DNA of 64,000 nucleotides, taken from the NCBI RefSeq assembly GCF_050269735.1, contig NZ_JBNNIX010000001.1:806001-870000 (forward strand). Direction: 5' to 3'. The translations under genes were made by a program, and so were the position numbers. The notes under the pieces are model-generated. The model was given only the letters and a program-made list of their open reading frames with translations. It was not told the origin of the DNA and did no database searches. Positions 25,062 through 33,412 of this stretch are shown in pieces (positions within the stretch are counted from its first letter, which is position 1; the number at the start of each line of letters is the position of its first letter). This DNA comes from Paenisporosarcina sp050269735 (lineage in GTDB: Bacteria; Bacillota; Bacilli; Bacillales_A; Planococcaceae).

Positions 25062-25204
25062 GGTACCTGTGCAAGAAAATATTCAATTTATTCAAGACAA
25101 TTGCATGTGGAACTTCAAATAAGCTGAGAGTTATGGTTTTTTATAGGAGCCTGCGTCATAAACTTTCATTTTCGTGAATTGTCATAAATGCAATGGTGCC
25201 ACCC
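25062..25204 (+). repeat. R143 dispersed element, copy 7
   Basis: GGTACCTGTGCAAG to GGTGCCACCC, 143 bp. A partial duplicate (CTTCAGTGGGTACC at 25033-25046) precedes it, repeating the sequence just before the element. Confidence 0.9.
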
Positions 25205-25515
25205 ATAGCAAATGGGCAATAACTGTTTGGTGAACAATTTGGATTGGTAATAATTTATTGCCTTTTCTAAATAAGAATTCATTGGAGGTATCCCTAAATT
25301 AAGTTAGGCTGGCACCTAATTGTTTTCAGTAGCTTCTCCATGTAGTTTTCCAATTCTTTAAAAAACGAAAATCAAGCGAAGTGATTTAGGGTAGACACCT
25401 TTGCAGAATTACCTAAGAAGAATAAATAAGCCGAGTGAAAATGACATTGTCAATTCACTCGGCTTGTTGCCGTTTGTCTTTTCTAACACCAACCAATTCC
25501 CATCAAAATATTCAT
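25205..25515. other. Intergenic region between R143 and L57
   Basis: No gene was supported. A terminator-like hairpin lies at 25428-25465, and GGCTGGCACC at 25307 may be a degenerate L57 arm. Confidence 0.45.
25428..25480 (+). terminator. Terminator-like hairpin
   Basis: AAGCCGAGTGAA pairs with TTCACTCGGCTT around a loop holding TGACATTGTCA, followed by a poor T-run. Similar apex sequences occur in other terminators of the window. Confidence 0.6.
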
Positions 25516-25572
25516 GGGTGGCACTTTTCTCTCGAAAATGCACAGGTACCAATAAGAGAAAAGGTGCCACCC
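25516..25572 (+). repeat. L57 dispersed element
   Basis: GGGTGGCAC to GGTGCCACCC, 57 bp, with CACAGGTACC inside. It ends 93 bp before the start codon of the PNAG synthase gene. Confidence 0.92.
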
Positions 25573-25665
25573 ACTGAGAAACGCGGGTCGCACATTATTT
25601 GCACCACAAGGTCTATCACTATAGTAATATAAATGAATATTGATAGTAATTACATGGAGGAAATA

Positions 25666-26919
25666 ATGGATATATTGGATTTTTTCACTGGTCCCTATGC
25701 TTGGCTGACCAGTTTTGTTTTTTGGTACCCTTTTCTAATGGCGCTTTTTTGGATGGCTGGTTCAATTCTTTTCTTACGTACAAAAGAACCGAGAAATGAC
25801 ACATTGGATGTTGAAGGCTTTGAATGGCCGATGATTAGTATTCTGGTTCCTTGTTACAATGAAGAGGAGACAGTGGAGGAAACAGTTAGGAATCTTGCTG
25901 GTCTTTCTTATCCTAAAAAAGAAATTATATTAATTAACGATGGATCAACGGATGGTACATTCCAAATTCTTGAGAAGTTATCTCAAGTTTATGAAAACGT
26001 AAGAGTGATACAGCTTCTTCAAAATCGTGGTAAGGCGAATGCCTTACAAGTCGGATTGTTCGCTTCTCGAGCTGAATATTTGGTATGCGTTGATTCAGAC
26101 GCGCTACTCTCAGACACTGCCCCCTATTACATGATTCGACAATTCTTTTTGAAAGGTGAGCGGGTAGGTGCTGTAACCGGCAATCCATGCATTCGAAATC
26201 GGAATACCCTTTTGAGTCGGATGCAGTTAGTAGAATATGCTTCTATCATCGGAGCAATTAAACGTACACAGAGGCTACTTGGAAAAGTGATGACCGTATC
26301 AGGAGTGGTTGTGACTTTTCGCAAAAAAGCGTTGGTCGATGTTGGATTGTGGGACCGTGACATGATCACGGAAGATATCGCCGTCAGTTGGAAATTGCAG
26401 AAACGTTTTTGGGATGTCCGCTATGAGCCACGAGCTCTTTGCTGGATGCTTGTTCCGGAAACGCTGTCAGGCATCTGGAAACAGCGTGTTCGCTGGGCGC
26501 AGGGGGGACAGGAAGTTGTCTTGCGTCACTGGCGTGTAATATTCAGCTGGAAACAGCGACGCTTTTGGCCTATCTATCTTGAACAGGTTATCAGTACGAT
26601 TTGGGCTTTTTGCTGGCTCTTTGTCACTGTCTTGCTGGTCTTTCTATCAGACGAAATTCAAGATTTATTTATATGGTTTACCTTGACTTCTTTTACACTT
26701 GTTTTTATTAGCATGATTCAGCTATTTATCGCCTTGCTCATTGAGTCCAGATATAACCGCGTTCTTAAATATTATTTCTGGGCTGCTTGGTATCCCTCTA
26801 TTTATTGGATGGTCAATTCCGCAGTCGTGATGGCTGCAGTGCCTCGTGCCATTAAATCGCGGTTGAAAGGAGGCTATGCCGTATGGAGCAGTCCCGACAG
26901 AGGTCTGAAGAAGGTTTAA
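25666..26919 (+). CDS. pgaC: Poly-beta-1,6-N-acetylglucosamine synthase (PgaC/IcaA-like)
   Basis: A processive GT2 glycosyltransferase of about 417 residues. It has an N-terminal membrane helix, SILVPCYNEEETVEETV, LINDGSTDGT, CVDSDALL, ITEDIAVSWKL (TED) and QRVRWAQGG (Q..RW), then C-terminal membrane helices. All catalytic motifs of IcaA/PgaC are present. It polymerises UDP-GlcNAc into PNAG and exports it. ATG 25666 was chosen because GGAGG sits 6 nt upstream, inside an in-frame extension to 25633. First gene of the pga operon; L57 lies in its leader. Confidence 0.92.
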   Translation: MDILDFFTGPYAWLTSFVFWYPFLMALFWMAGSILFLRTKEPRNDTLDVEGFEWPMISILVPCYNEEETVEETVRNLAGLSYPKKEIILINDGSTDGTFQILEKLSQVYENVRVIQLLQNRGKANALQVGLFASRAEYLVCVDSDALLSDTAPYYMIRQFFLKGERVGAVTGNPCIRNRNTLLSRMQLVEYASIIGAIKRTQRLLGKVMTVSGVVVTFRKKALVDVGLWDRDMITEDIAVSWKLQKRFWDVRYEPRALCWMLVPETLSGIWKQRVRWAQGGQEVVLRHWRVIFSWKQRRFWPIYLEQVISTIWAFCWLFVTVLLVFLSDEIQDLFIWFTLTSFTLVFISMIQLFIALLIESRYNRVLKYYFWAAWYPSIYWMVNSAVVMAAVPRAIKSRLKGGYAVWSSPDRGLKKV

Positions 26920-27341
26920 TTATCGTAGGCAATCGCTCGACATTCAGATTCATCATTGATGTAATCTTGACATTATTCTTTTGGGTCTACAGCTTACTTG
27001 TCATAGCCTTTTTTGTTTCGGCAATGGTGGGCTATAGCAATTCATTTTCGAGAATCCTGAATATGTCGTTCAACACGACGAATAGCCAGGTTCGAATCCT
27101 TCTCCTGATTGGCGTGATTTTTTTCTGCAGTTTTTATGTGTTGCTGCGAACTAATCGGTATTACAACAAAAAACGATTTGGCTCTTTAGCACGGCGCACC
27201 TACCCAAAACTGGTAACCAATCAAGACTTAAATAAATTGGAATTAATGGATGAGGAAACGATTAAGAGACTCCAATCAGAAGATTACATTACCTTTGAAG
27301 AAAACCCGATTATTTCTTTGAAAAAGGAGAAACATTCATGA
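26883..27341 (+). CDS. pgaD: PgaD/IcaD-like membrane subunit
   Basis: A 152-residue protein overlapping pgaC by 37 bp (AGGAGG before the ATG). It starts with a GNRST-type polar segment, then two membrane helices (~22-48 and ~66-87), and a basic-to-acidic cytoplasmic tail. Size, topology and position match PgaD, the partner that stimulates the PgaC synthase, in Gram-negative PgaD as well as Gram-positive IcaD. Primary sequence similarity is weak, so the name rests mainly on context. Confidence 0.8.
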   Translation: MEQSRQRSEEGLIIVGNRSTFRFIIDVILTLFFWVYSLLVIAFFVSAMVGYSNSFSRILNMSFNTTNSQVRILLLIGVIFFCSFYVLLRTNRYYNKKRFGSLARRTYPKLVTNQDLNKLELMDEETIKRLQSEDYITFEENPIISLKKEKHS

Positions 27342-28207
27342 TGAAGAAACTCACCTTGATTGTAATAATGGGAATGTTGGTTGTGTTTCTTTTATTCCGT
27401 TATGAACAGATTAGTGCGCTTTTTACATTGGACGAGCCCGCTATGACGTTTCCTGAAGAACTCACTGAAGGCGGATGTCTTGGATTGAACTATCATCGAG
27501 TCTTGCCTGATAATATGATGAATCAATCAGCCAGATGGCTATTAAACTCTGATGAACTCATAAAATTCACTGTGCTGACAAGCGAACTAGAAGAACAAAT
27601 GACTGCATTAAGTGATGCCGGAGCTGTGTTTCTTACTGAGGAAGAATTATTGGCAGCAAAGAAAACTGGAGAGTTTCCAGAAAAATGTGTATGGGTTTCC
27701 ATTGATGACATCGACTCCTCTGTCTATGAACATGCTTTCCCGATCCTCAAAGAAGCAGGTATTCCTTTTACGATGTTTATTATTGCTGGACATGTAGGGA
27801 ATAGGGATTTCAGCAATCTAAAAATGGCAACATGGGATGAGCTGCGAGAGATGCAAGAAAGTGGGCTTGTTAGTTTTGGATCGCACACATACGATATGCA
27901 TCGCTTCGAACACGAAACAGCCGTGTTCCTCTTACCTGAACAAAAAGAAAACTTCAGAAAAGATTTGCAGAAAAGTATACAAACCATTGAGTCTGAGCTT
28001 GATATAAAAGTAAGGAGCTTCGCTTACCCTTATGGGAATACGGATGACACGACAGCAAGCATTATTGAAGAAGAGGGGCTTGAGGCGGGCTACATCCTTG
28101 CTCCCCAATCGATCCGACCTTCAGATAACAACTTTCACCTCAACCGAATTGTCATCAATTCCACGACTTTTGATGAAGTGATCTTACCTTTTATAAAGAG
28201 ACAATGA
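27338..28207 (+). CDS. icaB: PNAG N-deacetylase (PgaB/IcaB-like)
   Basis: A 289-residue exported or membrane-anchored protein (signal anchor ~5-22) with a NodB polysaccharide deacetylase domain: WVSIDDIDSSVYEHAFPIL (Asp-Asp), GSHTYDMHRF (His ligands as H-T-Y-D-M-H, like IcaB) and RSFAYPYGNTDD. It removes some acetyl groups from PNAG outside the membrane, needed for retention and biofilm. The ATGA overlap with pgaD supports one operon. Confidence 0.88.
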   Translation: MMKKLTLIVIMGMLVVFLLFRYEQISALFTLDEPAMTFPEELTEGGCLGLNYHRVLPDNMMNQSARWLLNSDELIKFTVLTSELEEQMTALSDAGAVFLTEEELLAAKKTGEFPEKCVWVSIDDIDSSVYEHAFPILKEAGIPFTMFIIAGHVGNRDFSNLKMATWDELREMQESGLVSFGSHTYDMHRFEHETAVFLLPEQKENFRKDLQKSIQTIESELDIKVRSFAYPYGNTDDTTASIIEEEGLEAGYILAPQSIRPSDNNFHLNRIVINSTTFDEVILPFIKRQ

Positions 28208-28281
28208 ATCGAGCGAAGTAAATTCCTTTATCGTATAGAAATTCAAGAAGTTATACATATCAGCCGTGTCTGATGAAAATG

Positions 28282-28322
28282 AGCTGAGGTGTGACGTAGT
28301 CACTGTCCTCGGCTTTTCTTTA
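28282..28322 (+). terminator. Terminator of the pga operon
   Basis: AGCTGAGG and CCTCGGCT arms with inner GTGAC/GTCAC form a long interrupted stem, followed by TTTTCTTT. Confidence 0.75.
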
Positions 28323-28371
28323 TAATGGAATGAAGAGAGATTACTTTACTTAAGAATAAGGAGTGAATTAA

Positions 28372-28899
28372 ATGAACTTAACTTACGAAATACTTCCTGA
28401 CGAGAAAATTGAGTGTCTAAGAGATTCTTGCAATGAGCTCATGGTCTTTCAAAAATCGAAAGCATCTATCACTCCAGAGCTGTTTGATCATATGAACTTT
28501 GATACGCGATTGATGCCTTCAATTAAGAAAGCATTACATAATTACACGGTTGTCGTTAAGGATGGGGAACAAATTGTGGGGTATGTTTATTCAAATGTAT
28601 CGCCGAAAGAAACCTATTCGAATGAATTTGCCACTTTTTTTGATCTCGCAACGGTTAGTGGAAAGAATGTAGGTTGTTTGTCGCAGTTTTATATTAAGGA
28701 AGAATACAGGCAATATGGAGTCGGATCGACGCTTTTCAACATGTCGATGGAGTGGTTAAAGAAGTTTGACGATGTGGAAGATATATTTATCTTTGTCTCG
28801 AATGGGAATGACCCCGCACTGGAATTCTATCAACGTAAAGGGTTTACGGTTAGTCATGAAATCTTGGATGGCTTTATCACGGTTATGAGAAACAAGTAG
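28372..28899 (+). CDS. GNAT family N-acetyltransferase
   Basis: A 175-residue GNAT protein: TVVVKDGEQIVGYVYSNVSPK (beta strands 2-3), LSQFYIKEEYRQYGVGSTLFNMSMEWL (motif A, acetyl-CoA loop R-Q-Y-G-V-G-S) and GNDPALEFYQRKGFTVSHEIL (motif B). The substrate is unknown. AAGGAG precedes ATG 28372. It is a single-gene unit after the pga terminator. Confidence 0.88.
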   Translation: MNLTYEILPDEKIECLRDSCNELMVFQKSKASITPELFDHMNFDTRLMPSIKKALHNYTVVVKDGEQIVGYVYSNVSPKETYSNEFATFFDLATVSGKNVGCLSQFYIKEEYRQYGVGSTLFNMSMEWLKKFDDVEDIFIFVSNGNDPALEFYQRKGFTVSHEILDGFITVMRNK

Positions 28900-28937
28900 T
28901 GAGTGTACTTTAATTTAACAATAAGGGATTTGGGCGA

Positions 28938-29450
28938 ATGGAGAAAAAACTGGCTGTGCTCATAAGTAATTATTTAGAGCAATGGAACGAAGTCAATTCT
29001 ACAAAATATGAATTGAACAAAATGGCGACTCCCAATAACACCTTGATTCAATTCCATCAATGGGCAAATGGAAAACCAATCATCGCTGCTTTTGATGTCT
29101 CTAAAATTGGAGACGAGCGCTATTACTTTTTGTTTATCGATTGGCACCGCAATGACAATTACTATTTGGTCATCTATGCACATGATAAATCCACTACACT
29201 AGCCGAGCTGAATAAAATAATAAAAGAAGATGACGTGAATTTTCTATCGTGGAAATACAACCCGTTAAAAAGAGACGGTAAAAACGACATCCGAAAGTCG
29301 TATTATAAGCAAACCTTTGGATCGACAACAATGAACATTCCACTTCCGAGTTCAACTAGGGAAATGGAAGTCTTTTTGGATCAGGTATTAAAGCTTTGCC
29401 ATAATCGGGTTAGGGCTGACCGTATTGTAGACATTTATGATTTTCAGTGA
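28938..29450 (+). CDS. Hypothetical protein
   Basis: A 170-residue soluble alpha/beta protein with YYFLFIDWHRNDNYYLVIYAHDKSTTLAEL and a conserved-looking end (LDQVLKLCHNRVRADRIVDIYDF). No family was recognised. The ribosome site is weak (GGGCG), so translation may depend on the GNAT gene 38 bp upstream. A terminator follows. Confidence 0.6.
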   Translation: MEKKLAVLISNYLEQWNEVNSTKYELNKMATPNNTLIQFHQWANGKPIIAAFDVSKIGDERYYFLFIDWHRNDNYYLVIYAHDKSTTLAELNKIIKEDDVNFLSWKYNPLKRDGKNDIRKSYYKQTFGSTTMNIPLPSSTREMEVFLDQVLKLCHNRVRADRIVDIYDFQ

Positions 29451-29463
29451 AAAAAACCCACAA

Positions 29464-29502
29464 AAAAGAGTAGCATTCATTTGAACGCTACTCTTTTCAC
29501 AT
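29464..29502. terminator. Bidirectional terminator
   Basis: AAAGAGTAGC and GCTACTCTTT with inner ATTCA/GAACG partial pairing, A-rich before and T-rich after, between convergent genes. Confidence 0.75.
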
Positions 29503-29506
29503 TTAT

Positions 29507-29818
29507 TTAATAGCTATATGAGTCGTCGCTTATAAACGCGCCCATGAAGCCTAGAACGAAAGATAGAATGAGCCAAATTCCAATTGAAACTAATGCCCAA
29601 ATAAGTGCTGATTTTGCAGCTACTGGTTTGCTATCCTTCCAAACGAAGAATAAGACGATCCCTAATAAAGGAATACAGCAAAATGAAAGTAGGTTTACCG
29701 CAATATTTGGTTTATCTTCTCCTAAAGTTACTGCGTTTCCATTTTTAACACGAACGCCGCACTTCGGGCAAATTTCAGCTTGAGCAGAGATCTGCTCACC
29801 GCAATGTGGACAAAACAT
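29507..29818 (-). CDS. Zinc-ribbon membrane protein
   Basis: About 103 residues. It starts MFCPHCGEQISAQAEICPKCGVRV, a zinc_ribbon_2-type domain with two CxxC pairs, followed by two membrane helices (~43-62 and ~70-95). ATG 29818 is chosen because GGGGG lies about 7 nt upstream and the cysteine motif starts there. It is the last of three minus-strand genes for small membrane proteins. Function unknown. Confidence 0.75.
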   Translation of the reverse strand: MFCPHCGEQISAQAEICPKCGVRVKNGNAVTLGEDKPNIAVNLLSFCCIPLLGIVLFFVWKDSKPVAAKSALIWALVSIGIWLILSFVLGFMGAFISDDSYSY

Positions 29819-29857
29819 AAAAAATCCCCCAACCATAAATAATATTATTTGAAACTA

Positions 29858-30226
29858 TTAATAAAATAATTGATAAAAGTTTCGACCTTGAGTAAAACTA
29901 AACATTGTGATCTTCACAATCAATAAGATGATGCCAATACCTGCTAAAGAGCCAGTAATAAATCTTCTACTATTAGTGCTTATCCATTTATTGTAAAGTT
30001 GACCAGTGCCATCAATAACCATTGGAATAAGCAATAAAATAGAAAATAGGAATGAGAATGGTAATGGTAATACAAAAGACAAGCAAACGACTGCTATTAT
30101 GTATCCACATATTAATCCTGTACATCTTGCGCAAATAGGAAATTGCTTACCTTTAAAAAAGAAAGATCGCTCTGGCATGCGGTGACACATAAATAAAGAA
30201 CCTACTAATCTGTCCACTAGTTTCAC
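29858..30226 (-). CDS. DUF2085 membrane protein
   Basis: A 122-residue protein with the DUF2085 signature FMCHRMPERSFFFKGKQFPICARCTGLICGY (Cys-His, Cys-x-x-Cys), then three membrane helices and a GTGQLYN...NSRRFITGSLAGIG stretch. The cysteines suggest metal binding near the membrane. GTG start. Sits between two zinc-ribbon proteins in the same operon. Confidence 0.85.
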   Translation of the reverse strand: MKLVDRLVGSLFMCHRMPERSFFFKGKQFPICARCTGLICGYIIAVVCLSFVLPLPFSFLFSILLLIPMVIDGTGQLYNKWISTNSRRFITGSLAGIGIILLIVKITMFSFTQGRNFYQLFY

Positions 30227-30245
30227 CTCGCCTGAATGTTAAGAA

Positions 30246-30665
30246 TCAGAAAAACTCCCATTCTCCAACAACTTTTCCTTCTTTTTTCTTTTTAGCAATT
30301 AAATACGCATCAATAACAGAAATAGGCACAGTTATAAAGCTAGAGAATCCAAAAGTAATAACTCCGATAATAAGACTTACCACAAGAATAGTTATTCCTT
30401 TAGCTGTCTGACCTAAAATAATTTGCCCTAGGCCTGAAATTAAGAAAGAAAGCAACGCCATTAACCATGGCTCTTTTTCTCCGTTTGAACTACTGTTTCG
30501 CTTGTTTTTCAAACTTACGCCGCAAGCTACACATATTTCCTGATTTTCATTTACACTCTTGCCACAATTAGAACAGTATTTTTTAACTGTAAATGTACGG
30601 ACACCACATTTAGGACAAATTTCAGCTTGATCAGAAATTACCTCACTACAATTAGTACAGTGCAT
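30246..30665 (-). CDS. Double zinc-ribbon membrane protein
   Basis: A 139-residue protein with two zinc-ribbons (MHCTNCSEVISDQAEICPKCG and YCSNCGKSVNENQEICVACG), then two hydrophobic segments like a TM2/DUF5683-type unit (LLSFLISGLGQIILGQTAKGITILVVSLIIG...). GGGGGAA precedes the ATG. First gene of the three-gene minus operon. Confidence 0.8.
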   Translation of the reverse strand: MHCTNCSEVISDQAEICPKCGVRTFTVKKYCSNCGKSVNENQEICVACGVSLKNKRNSSSNGEKEPWLMALLSFLISGLGQIILGQTAKGITILVVSLIIGVITFGFSSFITVPISVIDAYLIAKKKKEGKVVGEWEFF

Positions 30666-30848
30666 TGTTATTCCCCCATTTTTTTCTCTTTTTTTCTCTT
30701 TGGTCCAATTGAATTGGATAATTTAAGAATACCAAAAATGAAAAAAATTGTATGTACATGATGTGAAATATAATTTACAAGAACTCTGAAGATTTTCTAT
30801 AAAATCCTGTATTTCGACAATATTCTTCACTTCATTGTATAGAAGTAT

Positions 30849-30905
30849 GGGTGGCACCAAAATGGAGAAATTGCACAGGTACCAAAGAAGGAAGTGGTGC
30901 CACCC
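30849..30905 (+). repeat. L57 dispersed element
   Basis: GGGTGGCACC to GGTGCCACCC, 57 bp, perfect 10-bp inverted ends, CACAGGTACC inside. It ends 78 bp before the TTG start at 30984. No R143 follows downstream of that gene. Confidence 0.92.
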
Positions 30906-30983
30906 ACAATTCGGTATTTTTTTTTGCAATATTTTCATATAAAATTAGGATTGATAGGAACTTTATGCAATGGAGGAAATGAA

Positions 30984-33269
30984 TTGAAACGTATCATCGT
31001 ATTACTATTAACCTTAAGTTTGGCTACTTCTGTATTTCAACCACATGCTGCAGCTAATGATATTTGCGCGGCCTATAAAGGAATGACTAAAGTTTATTGG
31101 GATGGAGTTGAATTGAAGAAAGGACAGATTGGCCGTCTTTTCATCATGAAAGATACTCCTCTTTTCTCTCTAAAAGGTGATAAGCAAGTCTTTAGCAGGA
31201 TGCTAAAAGCAAATGAAAATTACCGCATTTATTCCTTCAAGCCCGGCATGCTTGACGTTGGTGGTGGGTATTATGTGACACGAGATAGTAAAATCCGATA
31301 TGAAACACCAAGTAAGTCAAAGCTGCAAGCAAAGGCTTGTGTTTACGGTACGAGTACTACACCAGCAACGCCTACTCCAACTCCAACTCCTGAATTGACA
31401 GAAGTGGACATGCTGACTCAAGAAGTCAACGGTCTGGAAGCTGCCTTAAAAAATAATGAAACCCAGTTGCAAATTGAAGAGCGTTCGAAAAGAATTCAGA
31501 CGAAACTGGATGCTTTAAAGTACAAACAGCCTAAATTAATCGAACCGATTGTAAATCGGTTGAAAGTATTAACACAAGGCTATAAAGTTCTGGCACAAAG
31601 GGATTTTCCATTTGATTTGCATATTGTTGATATGGAGATAGACGAAAGAAAAGGCTACTTATATGTGAGTACCATGTTTGATGACAAGTTATATATCTTT
31701 TCAACAGAGGATCTGTCACTTGTGAAAGAGTTGCCAGTCAACAATACGACCAACATACAAATGTATAAAGGTAAATTGTATATCGGTGCGGAATCAATGG
31801 TAGTTTTTGACCCAGCAACGATGTCGGCAATGGCAATAGATCCGCAATTAACGGATATTAAGACATTCACTATTCATGAAGATCATATATATTACGTTTC
31901 TGGTGGAGGCAAGTCGAAAATCCAGGATTATGATATGAATCTGAAAACGACCAAACCGATTACCGATGAGAATAACCCGAAAGATTATGAATTTGATTTG
32001 CATGTTAAATTGTCAGTCGATCCTGCATCAGACATTTTATTTGTTAGTAATAACCATTTGAAAGCTATTGATTTAAAAACGAAAAAGATTATTGCGAGAG
32101 ATCTAAACACTGGCTTTTGGCCCGCTCAAAGCGCAAGTAATATTTGGGATAACGGGGAACTCTTTGTTGACGGGTATAAAATCGCTTCATCGGACTTAGG
32201 CAAAATTACAGGCAAATATGTAGGTGGCCATGATCCAGTATCAATTGTGAAAGGGAAGTATGTGTTCGGTGGAATGTTCATATATGACAGGGAGAATTTT
32301 GTACCTTTGCGTTCTATGCCGACCTATTCATATGAAGCTATAACAGTAGATTCATCCATGAACGTATATGCCTTGAACACGGAAGAAGAGACTTTCAGAA
32401 AAATCAAAATGAATATCCTTCCCATTCACCTACCGTCATTCAAACAGGCTGAAAAGCAACTTGTTTTCGAAAAGGAAGTAACTGATTGGGAATACGATCC
32501 GAAGACGAACAAAATCCTTGCCATAAGCATGGATACCAATAAACTGTTCTATATTAATGCAGATACATTGATGGTGGAGAAAGAGGTTTTCATTGGCTCA
32601 CGCCCATGGGATCTTGTCGTTTATGGAGATTCCATCTATGTTGCACTATCTGAAGCACATCTAATCGCGGTCGCGGGTACAAACCAAGCTTCTCCAATCT
32701 CTTACGTAACCGTAAATGCCAGACCAACTGATATGGAAGTTGGGAAGAACTATATTTACTACCGATCCTCCGAATATCGACTAAACGCTTATGATAAGCG
32801 GGATGGTAGCATTGTGGAAGTTACAAATGGAACAGGATGGTTTTACAGTCCAAAATTAAAACTTGATCCAAGCGGGGAAGTTCTCTACATTGACAATAAC
32901 GCAGGATCACAAATCCATGCAATCGATGCGGAAACCTTCCAACCAATAAAGCAATCTGACTTTCACGCGTTTTCAGGAGACAATAAAATTTTTCTTGATG
33001 GACCTAATTTTTATCATGGTAAATTCCGTTCGCCCAATGCGGACTTGAAAAATGTGGAGAAGATTACCGATACTCCAATAGTCTATGTAGGAAAAGATTA
33101 TCTAATTACCAACGATGGATACTATGATAAAGCTTCATTAATTAAGCAAAAAGTATTCACCAACCGCATTCATTCAGCGCAAATGAATACAAATACAGAA
33201 GAAGTGTACGTTTTAAATGAGCAAAAAAACACGCTTACTAAGTACAACCATGTGAAAGACGTGAAGTAG
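30984..33269 (+). CDS. Secreted beta-propeller protein with an N-terminal KGQIG-type domain
   Basis: About 761 residues from TTG 30984 (GGAGG 7 nt upstream; the longer frame upstream runs through L57). A signal peptide ends near PHAAAN. Residues ~35-115 form the domain shared with 33413 and 39656 (KVYWDGVELKKGQIGRLFI ... YYVTRDSKIRYETPSKSKL). A PT linker and short coiled coil follow, then ~550 residues of repeated blades such as YLYVSTMFDDKLYIFSTEDLSLV, typical of YVTN-like beta-propellers. It is probably a cell-surface binding protein; the ligand is unknown. Confidence 0.75.
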   Translation: MKRIIVLLLTLSLATSVFQPHAAANDICAAYKGMTKVYWDGVELKKGQIGRLFIMKDTPLFSLKGDKQVFSRMLKANENYRIYSFKPGMLDVGGGYYVTRDSKIRYETPSKSKLQAKACVYGTSTTPATPTPTPTPELTEVDMLTQEVNGLEAALKNNETQLQIEERSKRIQTKLDALKYKQPKLIEPIVNRLKVLTQGYKVLAQRDFPFDLHIVDMEIDERKGYLYVSTMFDDKLYIFSTEDLSLVKELPVNNTTNIQMYKGKLYIGAESMVVFDPATMSAMAIDPQLTDIKTFTIHEDHIYYVSGGGKSKIQDYDMNLKTTKPITDENNPKDYEFDLHVKLSVDPASDILFVSNNHLKAIDLKTKKIIARDLNTGFWPAQSASNIWDNGELFVDGYKIASSDLGKITGKYVGGHDPVSIVKGKYVFGGMFIYDRENFVPLRSMPTYSYEAITVDSSMNVYALNTEEETFRKIKMNILPIHLPSFKQAEKQLVFEKEVTDWEYDPKTNKILAISMDTNKLFYINADTLMVEKEVFIGSRPWDLVVYGDSIYVALSEAHLIAVAGTNQASPISYVTVNARPTDMEVGKNYIYYRSSEYRLNAYDKRDGSIVEVTNGTGWFYSPKLKLDPSGEVLYIDNNAGSQIHAIDAETFQPIKQSDFHAFSGDNKIFLDGPNFYHGKFRSPNADLKNVEKITDTPIVYVGKDYLITNDGYYDKASLIKQKVFTNRIHSAQMNTNTEEVYVLNEQKNTLTKYNHVKDVK

Positions 33270-33305
33270 AAGAAGTAGCTGACGGGTTGTTTCCGTGCTA
33301 ATTAG

Positions 33306-33352
33306 AAAAAGAGCCAAACTTAGTTTATTGAACTAGGTTTGGCTCTTTGCTT
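33306..33352. terminator. Bidirectional terminator
   Basis: AAAGAGCCAAAC and GTTTGGCTCTTT with inner TAGTT/AACTA form a long stem between two convergent secreted-protein genes. Confidence 0.82.
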
Positions 33353-33412
33353 TTTAAGAGGGTATCTGGTGTCGTTCAGTTCAACATGTCACTCACGGAA
33401 GTCACAAAAGTA

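Noticed and set aside
30894..30983. Longer N terminus of the beta-propeller gene
   Set aside because: The extension runs through L57, and a GGAGG site stands before TTG 30984, which begins a proper signal peptide.
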